A stretch of 12,347 nt of DNA from positions 877 through 13,223 of the forward strand of contig JAABOA010000436.1 of the NCBI GenBank assembly GCA_015680635.1, in the 5' to 3' direction. Origin of the DNA: Lunasporangiospora selenospora (lineage: Eukaryota; Mortierellomycota; Mortierellomycetes; Mortierellales; Mortierellaceae). Below, in pieces: positions 1 through 8,575 of the stretch; positions within the stretch are counted from its first letter, which is position 1, and every line of letters begins with the position of its first letter. Made by a program: the position numbers and the translations under genes. The notes below the pieces were generated by a model that was given only the letters and a program-made list of their open reading frames with translations, was not told the DNA's origin and made no database searches.

Positions 1-110
1 CGCAACATTTTTGAAAAAAAAAAAAGGTTACTAGTCGACCCATTAAACCTCTATAGGTGGCATTCCCTGTATCCAAGACAAGTAACACTCTAAATCCGAA
101 AAACAAAAAA

Positions 111-131
111 GAAAGAAAGAAAGAAAGAAAG
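111..131 (+). repeat. (GAAA)n microsatellite
   Basis: Five tandem GAAA units preceded by an A-rich stretch. This is a simple sequence repeat with no coding context. Confidence 0.9.
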
Positions 132-1856
132 AGAGCTTATTTCAAGGGAGCAGACACGTCTCTATTAAGTCAGCCTTACAACTTCCACCTAGACACTCGT
201 CTATTCTGTCAATTTATAAAGATATATACTGGATCTGACCGGTATGTACAACAAAAGCGTGGCTGCTGTAGAAAATTCGCTTGAGAAGCTACTTTATCTC
301 ATAGGATAGAAAGGCAGTGGGTTGAGTAAAGCTTTGCTCGTGTATAAGGGAATTAGATTATGTCTTGGAGTGGTCCAAGGACATTGTGTATGACAATGCA
401 GTCTATTCGACAGTCTTACACAACCCAAGTCAGTGTTTTAATACAATCCCAACTTCCAGATTGACATACTAGATGGGAAACAACATGAATTCTGAATCCG
501 CACTGATTCATAGTTCGAGGCGACATCGGCTCGTAGTGGTCAAGAGCCGTTCTCACCTGCCGTACCCGGAATGTTTGGCTCGATTCAGATGTGTTCCATC
601 TCATTAAATCAGACGCCTATCATTACTGAAGGAGAAAAGTGAGAATTGAGGTATAGGACAGAGTCCAGTTGATTCATCTTGAGAATAATTTTCTCCGTAA
701 CCTAAACCTCCGTTCAAATTTGAAGACTAGCGCATTGACAAAAGATACTACTCCCCATTGTGTAAAATATAAAAAGATAGAATTTTCCAGGACTACAGAG
801 TGAGTATCAAGTCATTCACTCTCCTGAGCTTGGTGAAGCGGTATGATATGATACGGTTTAATATAGTATGACGATGACGTTGTGTGGTAACCTGGGGGTA
901 TTCTACTATGGTGAGTTCTGGACAGGGATAAGAGCCGGCTGCGGTAAAGGGTAAAGAACATCCTAGGGTTGTTATTGTAGTAGAAAGATGAGAGACAAAT
1001 GGCAGGAAAGAGCCACTGAATAAATTTTGCCATTGTAACTGAACGAGTATGCTCTAGCCATGTTCGACACAACCTTTTGGTTGGTGGATTATGGCCTGTT
1101 CTCCTTACCTCATATGTTGGATTAATGCATCTGCTAGTGGACACTATGAGTTGTCCGAGTGTGGGTAAATACTATCAGTTCAGGAGTACTGTTCAACTAT
1201 TGGTTAGGGGCGAAGATTAAATCGCTATGTTTCTCTACTAGTAACAGTAGTCATAATATCCAATACATGCTTCAGACATGTAAACAAAGATTGCTGTATC
1301 CATAATAGGTCCTCCCCGGCAGCTACTCAGCATTCATATCAAACTTTTTTTCATTTAGGGTGGAGCATCTTGAACAAAGCCGTCATCTCTTTAACAAGGT
1401 GTCGATGGGCAGCTCTGTGTCAATCTATCGTTTTCAAGCAGGGACTGGCAACTAGGCCTCACTCTTGTTCCAAAACTGAATGCTGAGAGCAAACTCGGTC
1501 CCTATTGGATGCCTAGCAGAAGGGGCAAAAATACAAAGTCTCTCTCTTCTCCGCTCTTCCAGTTATGTAGGTCGTAAGTTGTGCTCAACTCGATGGGCAT
1601 TTCGAGTTCCAGATAAAGGGGGTGTGCTGTTCCAAAACGAGGCCCTCACAGTGTGTGTTGCTTCTAAAACAGCGCAAAAAAGGAAGCGTAAAATTTGAAC
1701 CAGTACAGATCCAGAGAGACAGGTTGCATACTCACCAAAGGCACTTGTAGACACATGTTCCCAGAGTTTGAGGAGAGGTAAAATATTCTTGATGTCTAGT
1801 TGAAGGGAATGCGATACAAGGTGTATAGTGGAGTCAGACTCCCTTCTCCTCCTCGG

Positions 1857-1861
1857 CCAAT
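1857..1861 (+). promoter_or_regulatory. CCAAT pentamer upstream of the TATA box
   Basis: A CCAAT on the + strand in a CT-rich stretch, about 255 bp upstream of the TATAAATA element. It could bind the fungal HAP/NF-Y complex, but the distance is longer than typical and a 5-mer occurs often by chance. Confidence 0.25.
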
Positions 1862-2115
1862 CTCCTTTCTTGGTAATACCTCACTTTTAGCTTATGGGCA
1901 TTGAGGAGAAGCGGGAGAGAGGAGCGGTTGAGGGAGGCTATTCCAATGTGCTGAGGAATGATAGGGGTTCACGAACGACGACAGAACTACAGGGACATTG
2001 GCAGATCCGAGGGCAATCTCAAGGGAGGGCCTTTAATCTCCTGAAAGATACAACACAGCGTGCAAGATGGGCAGGGAGCTGCTCTGGCTCTGGCAGAAGT
2101 GGCTTGGATTCTTGG

Positions 2116-2123
2116 TATAAATA
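2116..2123 (+). promoter_or_regulatory. TATA box (TATAAATA), + strand core promoter
   Basis: A perfect TATAAATA is followed about 35-40 bp later by a run of T and CT-rich sequence, a common layout for fungal transcription starts. No ATG occurs on the + strand from 2070 to 3024, as expected for a transcribed 5' leader. The nearest supported + strand gene is the phosphatase-like gene whose first certain coding exon ends at 3960, so this is proposed as its promoter. The start site itself (about 2145-2160) is inferred. Confidence 0.55.
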
Positions 2124-2144
2124 GGCCCGCTTCTGCAAGAGAAG

Positions 2145-3054
2145 CGAGGCAACAGCTTTTTTTTCTTTCTCTCTTCTGTGAACTGAACAAGCCTTCGGGG
2201 CGAAGAGGTGTCCCATTCTCTTTCTCATTCTTCCTCTCTTTCTTGCTCTCTCCTTTTTCTTTCTATCTACTATTTCATTTGCTCCTGCTCTATCGCTCGC
2301 TCTCCTTCTGTAGTTTGTTTTCCTAGCACGACATCTCTGTTGTCTATCGTAGAACGCTTTCCTTTCCACGCTGATCGCCACCGGTTTCTCGCCTTTCGCC
2401 TTCTTTGGCCCACCCCATCTACCCACCCGTCTGCCGTCCCTGCATTGATTTCATATCTTACCGCCTCTCCCCCTCCCCTTGCCGACTCATCCTCCATCGC
2501 CAGACCCTGCCCAAGAGGTGCTATTCGTCATCAAGTGTGTGTGTGTGTGTACTTCTACTGTTGCCGTTACCTTTGTACGTGCGTGCAGACAACAAGGTCG
2601 GTCTTGTCACCGATTGTTCAAACAACTCACAATTCCAGTTTCTGGCCCATTCTTTCGACCTGCTCTTTCTGTGCTTTCAGGCCGGACCATCCCTACCCGC
2701 ACCCCTGGCTCGACTCTTCCTGGGTGTTGAACGGTGATCTGAAGCGTCGTCTCTGAATCAACCATCCACCGACTTGAGCAGCCCTCCCAAGGTAGCGATA
2801 AAAAACCAGGGACCAAAGGACTAAAAGGCCCTATCCGACTCTAAAAACAGAGGCGAGGCATTAGCACCAGCACCGACACCAACCATTGACCTTCTGTCAA
2901 GGAAGAAGAAAGGATTAAGTGGGCACGAGCGAGGACAAACCAAAGCAACTAGAATTCTGTTTATTTGAGACTCTGTCGTCCTATCTTCAGTGTGTTCGAG
3001 GTCAACCCCCCGTTGTGAAGCCTGATGGACATTGACTCGAGAGATCGCGAGAAG
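2145..3054 (+). other. Probable long CT-rich 5' leader exon of the phosphatase-like gene
   Basis: The + strand is strongly pyrimidine-rich from about 2155 to 2520, then mixed. It has no ATG until 3025, where an ATG opens ten codons (MDIDSRDREK) followed directly by a GTAACA donor-like site at 3055. Those ten codons are in phase 0 and would join the open frame starting at 3765 without a stop. It is therefore either a pure 5' UTR or a UTR plus a tiny first coding exon. The overlapping open frames across 2208-2756 are Ser/Leu/Pro/Cys-rich products of CT composition and are not called as genes. Confidence 0.4.
2535..2550 (+). repeat. (GT)8 microsatellite
   Basis: Eight tandem GT dinucleotides within the proposed 5' leader. 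Such tracts are polymorphic and can fold as GU-rich RNA. No function is claimed. Confidence 0.9.
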
Positions 3055-3764
3055 GTAACAGGCGACTCATCCAGAATGGGGAGCATCGTGGGAGGAAGAG
3101 GCGTGGCTTCGGAATGGGATCGGGTGGGGATGAGGGGGAGGAGAACGAGGAGGCGGGACAAAAGGGGCGGAGGGTTGCGATCCAAGGATGAACCAGCGAA
3201 TGGCCAGGCTGGCCCCTGATGGCACAGGGCAGAGATGGAGAAGGACAGGGGATGAGGAGAGGAGGGGGTGACGGCGGAGGGACGAAAAGAGAGCGAGAGA
3301 GTGTGAGGAGAGGAAAGCGCGCCATGCGCTGTGCGTCGGAGGACAGATGCGTGGACACAAAGCTTTGGTGGTGGTCCGGATAGATTCTTTCGTGGGGAAC
3401 GGTTCGTCTGGTCTTTCTCTGCGCGTCCTTCACCCAGCTGTCAAGCTCCGAGAGCCTGACTGTCGCCAGGTGTCCTCGGCGCCCTAGCGGAGACGGGACT
3501 GCTCGTTATCGCTGGCGCATCACCATCAACCTTCCAGTCCACAAGTCTCTGCCCGTTATCCGGGAGGAGGAGAGGAGGGGGGCAGTAGCAAAAGGGAGAA
3601 AGAAAGAAAAGTGGCACAGCCGTTCTAGCGTATGTTTAGTGTGAGTGTGTATGAAGGTGTGCGTGCGGGTATGCATGGAATGAGTCCAGGCTGTCGCTTT
3701 CCAGAAATCTGCTTGACCAGAAGGATGGCTAACGTCTCCTCTTTGCGTCTTGCTGCCTTTTTAG
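3055..3764 (+). other. Proposed 5' intron region of the phosphatase-like gene (two possible donors)
   Basis: The 3' end is a convincing acceptor: CTAAC branch-like motif at 3729-3733, then a pyrimidine-rich stretch and TTTTTAG ending at 3764. Two donors are possible. GTAACA at 3055 gives a 710 nt intron that removes the ATG-rich purine tract and adds an in-frame start at 3025. GTATGT at 3630 gives a 135 nt intron of more typical fungal size. The segment 3060-3310 is purine-rich (GGAGG/GAGA) and holds at least eight ATGs between 3076 and 3254, which would be a poor leader. Open frames here are composition artefacts. Confidence 0.45.
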
Positions 3765-3788
3765 ACAACTGTCAGTCTTGTTGTGAGC

Positions 3789-6700
3789 ATGAAGCTCGCC
3801 ATGGCTCAGAAACGACGCAAGAATACAGGGTCAGGGACGGGATCTGCCCTCCGACCTGCCCCCGCCTCTGCTTCCGCATCTGCATCTGCAGTTGCTGAAT
3901 CACCCGCGGGACAGCCAGTCATAAACAAACCCACCGCAGGCGGTGGACCAGCAAAGCAAGGTTTGTGCAATGTCTACCTTTATGTTTTAAGGGTGCCTTT
4001 CATGATTGGCAAAAGCGTCTCTTGATTCGTGCTACAACGTCCCCTCCTCCAGAGGCCTGCTGCTCTCTCTCCAAGATGGACAAATGAACTGAGCCACGGC
4101 AAACCCTGAGGATTAAGGACAACACGACAGATCAAACTCTTTGTCGTTATGGTGGTGTATTTAATTCACTCTACATTGGATTGGACCAGAGAGCACTAAA
4201 GATCCCTGATATAGTACAATGATGACAGTGGTTCCTTACCTTCTCCTTCGCTCTTTCCACCTGTGAATGTGCTTCATGTTATAGCAAAAGTATCGGCATC
4301 GGCCTCAACAAGACCAAGACCTCTTGAGACACCCATTGGGGCCTTTCATGTTGCAGGAGTTGTTTCGGGCAGTTTGGAGCGAAAGGATGACATGGCACCA
4401 CATAGTCCTGTCCTTCCTCATAAGCAACCGAATGGCACCCCCACCCCTAACGTGCGATCTGGAGGGCCATCCTCTTCAGCATCAAGCGGTGGAGGCGGTC
4501 ACTTTCACCAGACTCCACCTGGATTTGGACACCAGAGTCCGCCACCAGGCTCAATGCGTTTTTCCTTTGCAACAACCGCTCCATCTGTGGCCTCTGACTG
4601 GAATCCGACATTATCCCTGGATATTATTTCTCCGGGTTCGAGCCCTTCATCACTGAAGATTCGAGAGATGTTTCCACGACCAGATCTTCATCCAGTGTTC
4701 TATCTCGAGGGACAATACCAGATTCAAGCAAGCTTACCACGAAGCTTCTATATCGTTATGGCACAGCACGGCATCCGCCACTGCTGCGTTTTTGATTTCC
4801 CAGTCGGAGACAAGTGGTGGGGGGATCTGAGCGGTATGCGAAAGGTAATGGGATCTTATGCTCCGTCATCAAGCAAGTGACGCCTACTGACTGAACAGCA
4901 CTGTCATGCGGTTTGAAAAAGCAAACGAGCAATAACTAAGTGATTCCATCGTTTTGTTTCATTGCTTGTCCCATGTCATTTTTTTTAAAAAATTCTAGAG
5001 CGCATATGTTGAATTCCGAGCCGAGAACTCGAGCGTCAAATGGGAACTGCATCTAAAACCGTCAAGAGATCGATCGTATGTAATTTACAAGTGGATTTAA
5101 ATTATTATCAACATTGTGCGGTTCCCTTCCTCTGCAAAGATCAACCGATAGTTACCAAGCTTCGTACCTCACGTTATTGCTGTTTCCTGAACTGGTTTAA
5201 TACTCTCCAATACTGCTATACTAGGAACATTTTTGGTTATGTTTGCAAGCATGAGGATCTGGTGAATATGATCACGAACCAGAAATTCAACTTACTCAAG
5301 ATTCGGCGGCTTCCATTGGTCCTTGACCTTGATGACACCTTAGTGCGTCTGGTAGGAAATGAGAGGACACGATATGTCTCAGAGGCAGATGCTGCCAAAG
5401 GTAAATAACTCTTTCCCGCGCTTAATGTTTTGCTGGATAGCTGTGGCGTCTAACCATATTTTAAACCCCCATGATCATTAGTCCCAAATCGAGTCCGGAG
5501 ATTAAGAGATGGACGTCAAGTGGTGCTGACAGAATACGTTGAGGAGTTTTTAGAGTGGGCTTCAAAGCTCTATGAAATTTCCGTGTGTTCGCTTGGGTAG
5601 GTTGCCTCTTCATTTAAACTGTTTTGACCTCTCCATCATTGCCTTTATAATTTCGAGGATCTAACATGTATTCTATCATTGAAATATTCGTAGAGAACAA
5701 TCGTATGTAGACCAAGTAGCAGATGTATTGGATCCAATGAGAACGAGGATACGAGGAACTCGATATTCAGCCAGGCAAGAGTACGACTTCTTAAACGCTA
5801 CGCCCGCTCCATCTTCAGCTCCAACAGCCGGTCCTCCTGGGGGTCAGGCAATAAATGGAACCGGGACCGTACAACCGTCGACTAATAATCCAAATGGAAC
5901 TAATGCTGGCGCGGCCCAAGGTGCTCATACCAACAATAATCCTGCCTCATCGCTATCAACCGCTGCAATCACAAACGCAATTGTCGCTGGACAGGGTCAG
6001 CCACCTGCGCCACCCAAAGACTTGCTCTCACTCTATGCGTTTTGTGCTGTCACCAAGCCAACGACCGATGGGCTTCCCGAGATTGGAACAGGGTTCGGAC
6101 TGCCCTTGATTTTGGATGATTTGACGCAGATGTGGCCACCTGAACAACATGATAATGTAATTGTGGTCAAAGAACGCAAGAATGCACCAGTCTGGACGGT
6201 AAATCTTTTCCCTATGGTCCAACATGTGCTAGGAGCTGTACATCAAGAGTTCTTTCGGGCCTATGATACCTGGGATCGTGCGCGTGCAGCAGCTGTAGCA
6301 TCAATTACTATTCCATCTACCCAAGCAGTACCTGTTGGAAGCAATGGCACAGGTGTTGGTACGGCTCCAGAAGGAGCATCGACAGAGTTGCCAGCAGGAG
6401 CAGGGACGAACACCAACAACAGCTCAGCAGGAAATAGCAATGGTGCCAGTAATGGTGCTATTGTTGGTGGAGGTAGCCTCAATAGTGCCAGTGCAGGAAC
6501 CCATAGCTCTAATGTAACGGCAATTGACTTTACAGCGACAACAGCAGCAAAAACATCATTTTTGAACATGCCCATTCCGTCAGCAATTGGATGTTATAAG
6601 GACTGGCTCCGAGGTTCGTTAAGAGATCAAATCAGTTTGACCCATGCACCCCCACCTTTAAGCTTGACTGCAGCTGTTACTCAACAACAACAGGCTTTGC

Positions 6701-6873
6701 TCCAACAACAGCATCATCAGCAGCACCAACAGCAACAGCAACAGCATCAGCATCAGCATCAGCAACAGCATCAACAACAGCAACAGCATCAGCAACAGCC
6801 GCAATCTCAACAGCCTCCCCAACAACAACCAGTATCCCAACCTCCACAATTACCAACGTCACAACTTCAATAA
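3789..6873 (+). CDS. FCP1/CPL-like CTD phosphatase-domain protein (six coding exons)
   Basis: Proposed exons: 3789-3960, 4285-4844, 4999-5075, 5225-5400, 5482-5596, 5694-6873 (759 aa; all phases fit). The family dephosphorylates the RNA polymerase II C-terminal domain in the nucleus. Residues 182-244 and exon 3 form a well-ordered N-terminal block after a Ser/Ala-rich start. The catalytic motif VLDLDDTLV puts the nucleophile and acid at Asp304 and Asp306. EYVEEFLEWASKLYEISVCS then matches the FCP1-homology core, with Ser365 at motif II. A 74-residue Asn/Gly/Ala/Pro insertion (401-474) precedes Lys475, the likely motif III lysine, and ILDDLTQMW (Asp508/509) is motif IV. A conserved-looking island (643-682) precedes a Gln/His-rich tail (697-747). 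No BRCT domain is visible, so it is not canonical FCP1. The start could be 3801 (better context at +4) or 3025 through an upstream intron. The exon 2 acceptor could instead be 4356, in the same phase. Gene identity is strong at family level; the substrate is inferred. Confidence 0.82.
6682..6834 (+). repeat. CAA/CAG/CAT repeat tract coding a Gln/His-rich tail
   Basis: An imperfect trinucleotide tract within the last exon of the phosphatase-like gene, encoding mainly Gln with interspersed His and some Pro. Mixed CAA and CAG codons argue against a recent pure expansion. The opposite-strand open frames here (poly-Leu and Ala/Asp/Val repeats) are shadows of this tract. Confidence 0.9.
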
Positions 6874-6921
6874 TGAGGGGTTATCAAGATTGAGTAACAG
6901 AAATCCTATGATATCGAACAC

Positions 6922-6927
6922 AATAAA
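6922..6927 (+). terminator. Poly(A) signal of the phosphatase-like gene
   Basis: AATAAA lies 49 nt after the TAA stop at 6871-6873. The space to the stop of the convergent gene is only 207 bp, so the two 3' UTRs may overlap. No canonical AATAAA was seen on the - strand for the convergent gene in this space. Confidence 0.65.
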
Positions 6928-7080
6928 CCTGTACAATAATAGTGCCAAGTCTCTCAAAGAGAAAAAAACGTTTACTGGAATATGAATGCAAAAAAAAGAT
7001 AGAGAGAAAGGAAGCGGGAGAGAAAGGTAGGGTAATATCTATAGTTTGGATTGGAAGCTAGAATTGATACTATATTCTAT

Positions 7081-8280
7081 CTAAGCCAAACGCTTAGGAA
7101 GGCCTTCGGCGTTCAAGAGGCTGTGCTCGGTACCAAGGACGCGAGGACCATCATGAGCCTTTGTGTGCAAGATCTGCTTGACGCTGGCCTCGGAGAAGAT
7201 AGGGGAGATGCCAGTGTCAAAGCCCTGGATATCAGCAGGGGTCCAATCCTTCTTCTGCTCCTTCAACATGCCCAAGGAATCGGCAAAGGCAGCTCCAGGG
7301 AAATAGTGTGACAAGAGAGCGTAGATTTCGGGCATGTTCTCACGGGGTGCGTAGATAACAGCGTTAGGACCAGCATCATAGGTGTAGGCGGCCTTGACAC
7401 CTGACTTGTTGTACTCGGTAATGATCCGGATAATCGCCCTTGAGATGTCGTTCATGTAAAAGATGGGTGGGTAAGTGTCGAGGCAGACGGCGTGGAACTG
7501 ATTCGAGTCCTGCATGGTCAGGTCAGCAAAGCGTGGGAAGTTACGATCCTTAATCGCCTGGATCATGTCCTCCATCCGACGGGGCACAACCTCCTTAATA
7601 CGGTGCTGCAACAAGGGCGAGGTCTTGACCGTCAACTGCATACCTTCAGTCGAGGATGTTCCCTTCTTGGCATCCGAGACGACACAGATCATAGCCTCAA
7701 GCTCAGGCCAGTGAGTCTCGGGAGCGATTTGAACAGCCTTGCTGTCGGATCCATCATCGTTCTGACCCATCTCCCAGGCAACAAATCCGCCAAAGAGCGA
7801 ACGGCATGCAGAGCCGGAGCCCTGGCGAGCAATAATCGACAATTCCGAGGCATTGAGACGGAGATCAAAGAGAGTAGCGAGCGTAAAGACCAGGCAAGCA
7901 TAACCCGATGCAGAGGAAGCAAGTCCAGCAGCCGTAGGGAAGTTGTTCTCAGAGCAGATATGGATCTTGAGGTGGGCAAGCTTGGGAAGAGACTCGTCCT
8001 TGGACTCGATGTTGGCACGAAGCGCTCTTGTTTCACGAAGGCAGGCGACGAGACGCTTGTTAGAAGAGATGGACTCTTGCTTGCCGTTGAGCCAGAGTTG
8101 ATCTTCTGTGAAGGATTCCGAGGCACGGATTGTGGTCTTGGAGTGGAGCTGATCCTGCGAGAGGGTGACAGAGAGGGACGAGTTGGTGGGGAGAATCAAG
8201 GAGGTGTCGCGTTTGCCCCAGTACTTGACGACGGCAATATTGACGGGAGCGGAGCAGGTAGCCTCAAAAACTTGTGCCAT
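7081..8280 (-). CDS. MVD1: Diphosphomevalonate decarboxylase
   Basis: Intronless 399 aa protein, close to yeast Erg19/Mvd1 (396 aa). It catalyses ATP- and Mg2+-dependent phosphorylation and decarboxylation of mevalonate 5-diphosphate to isopentenyl diphosphate, the last mevalonate-pathway step feeding sterols, ubiquinone and prenyl groups. This is a GHMP-kinase fold enzyme. Visible motifs are APVNIAVVKYWGKRD (residues 11-25), SLSVTL (35-40), the ATP-binding NNFPTAAGLASSASG (112-126), GSGSACRS with Arg160, and TYDAGPN with the expected catalytic Asp302. The ATG at 8280 matches the family N-terminus and directly precedes the conserved region. The neighbouring + strand gene is convergent at its 3' end, and the transporter gene is divergent at its 5' end. 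It looks complete and functional. The lack of introns contrasts with the other three genes. The C-terminal RLA is not a standard peroxisomal PTS1. Confidence 0.98.
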   Translation of the reverse strand: MAQVFEATCSAPVNIAVVKYWGKRDTSLILPTNSSLSVTLSQDQLHSKTTIRASESFTEDQLWLNGKQESISSNKRLVACLRETRALRANIESKDESLPKLAHLKIHICSENNFPTAAGLASSASGYACLVFTLATLFDLRLNASELSIIARQGSGSACRSLFGGFVAWEMGQNDDGSDSKAVQIAPETHWPELEAMICVVSDAKKGTSSTEGMQLTVKTSPLLQHRIKEVVPRRMEDMIQAIKDRNFPRFADLTMQDSNQFHAVCLDTYPPIFYMNDISRAIIRIITEYNKSGVKAAYTYDAGPNAVIYAPRENMPEIYALLSHYFPGAAFADSLGMLKEQKKDWTPADIQGFDTGISPIFSEASVKQILHTKAHDGPRVLGTEHSLLNAEGLPKRLA

Positions 8281-8453
8281 GGTGTAAGTGGTGGTCGTTG
8301 CAGGCAGGGGGTGCGAAAGGAGAAGGAGAGAGAAAAAAAAGAGAAAGAGAGCGAGGAGTTGATGGGGAGATGATGAGGAAGAGGAGTAAATGTGAACAGG
8401 CCAGTTGTGGTTGGGTACACAGGGGATCCTGGAAGCTCTGCGTGGCTTGTCTG

Positions 8454-8458
8454 ATTGG
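8454..8458 (-). promoter_or_regulatory. CCAAT box for MVD1
   Basis: The - strand reads AGCCAATCAG, an extended CCAAT context, about 175 bp upstream of the MVD1 ATG. If transcription starts in the CT-rich stretch near 8345-8370, it sits at a normal CCAAT distance for NF-Y/HAP binding. Confidence 0.45.
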
Positions 8459-8531
8459 CTGGCTCGGACATGGCCCGATCCACAGCGTTTCGCTGGGCAG
8501 TAATCCGCCTTTACAAATTTAACCGATCCTT

Positions 8532-8538
8532 TTTTATA
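8532..8538 (-). promoter_or_regulatory. TATAAAA on the - strand in the AT-rich island
   Basis: A TATA-like element facing MVD1, about 250 bp upstream of its ATG. It could place an MVD1 start near 8500, but the CCAAT box then lies downstream of it, so only one of the two is likely to define the main start. The same AT island may serve the opposite gene. Confidence 0.35.
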
Positions 8539-8569
8539 TTTTTACATGAGTATCCTCTTCTCTGTAAAC

Positions 8570-8575
8570 CACGTG
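8570..8575. promoter_or_regulatory. E-box CACGTG in the divergent promoter
   Basis: A palindromic CACGTG, the site class used by fungal bHLH factors (Cbf1, Pho4, SREBP-type). It is placed between a sterol-pathway gene and a transporter. The site is seen directly; a sterol-responsive role is inference only. Confidence 0.35.

Larger units (their letters stand above)
1..2050. other. Intergenic region without a supportable gene
   Basis: About 2 kb of mixed-composition DNA. All open frames are short (mostly 60-110 codons), lack recognisable motifs and show no good splice-linked continuation. It contains a poly(A) run (14-25), a GAAA microsatellite, a perfect 12 bp palindrome at 713-724 and a CCAAT pentamer at 1857-1861. 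No tRNA-like A/B boxes, terminal inverted repeats or transposase-like motifs were seen. The right part is probably the distal promoter of the gene starting downstream of the TATA box at 2116. A real small gene or an old repeat fragment cannot be excluded, especially around 1480-1698. Confidence 0.6.

Noticed and set aside
416-604. 62-codon - strand frame with mixed composition
   Set aside because: Too short, unrecognised, and the upstream sequence offers no coding continuation. It cannot be supported as a gene.
713-724. 12 bp perfect palindrome TTCAAATTTGAA
   Set aside because: A single AT-rich palindrome with no second copy or neighbouring gene; can occur by chance.
812-1144. 110-codon - strand frame
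   Set aside because: No ATG at its start, no motif, and no splice-linked partner found.
2019-2426. 135-codon basic - strand frame
   Set aside because: It is the purine-rich complement of the CT-rich leader; its Lys/Arg/Glu richness is compositional.
2208-2756. 182-codon + strand frame in the CT-rich region
   Set aside because: It has no ATG start and a Ser/Leu/Cys/Pro composition imposed by CT repeats and a (GT)8 tract. It is better explained as a 5' leader.
3002-3433. 143-codon Pro/Ser-rich - strand frame
   Set aside because: Complement of the GA-rich tract, with a non-ATG start and no motif. - strand ATGs occur both within and upstream, so it does not look like a clean leader or gene.
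8281-8290. Possible peroxisomal targeting of MVD1
   Set aside because: The protein ends in RLA, which does not fit the PTS1 consensus; no clear PTS2 was established.
7492-8373. 293-codon open frame on the + strand antisense to MVD1
   Set aside because: It lies wholly across the highly conserved MVD1 gene and its leader, has no recognisable motif, and is explained by codon bias of the true gene.
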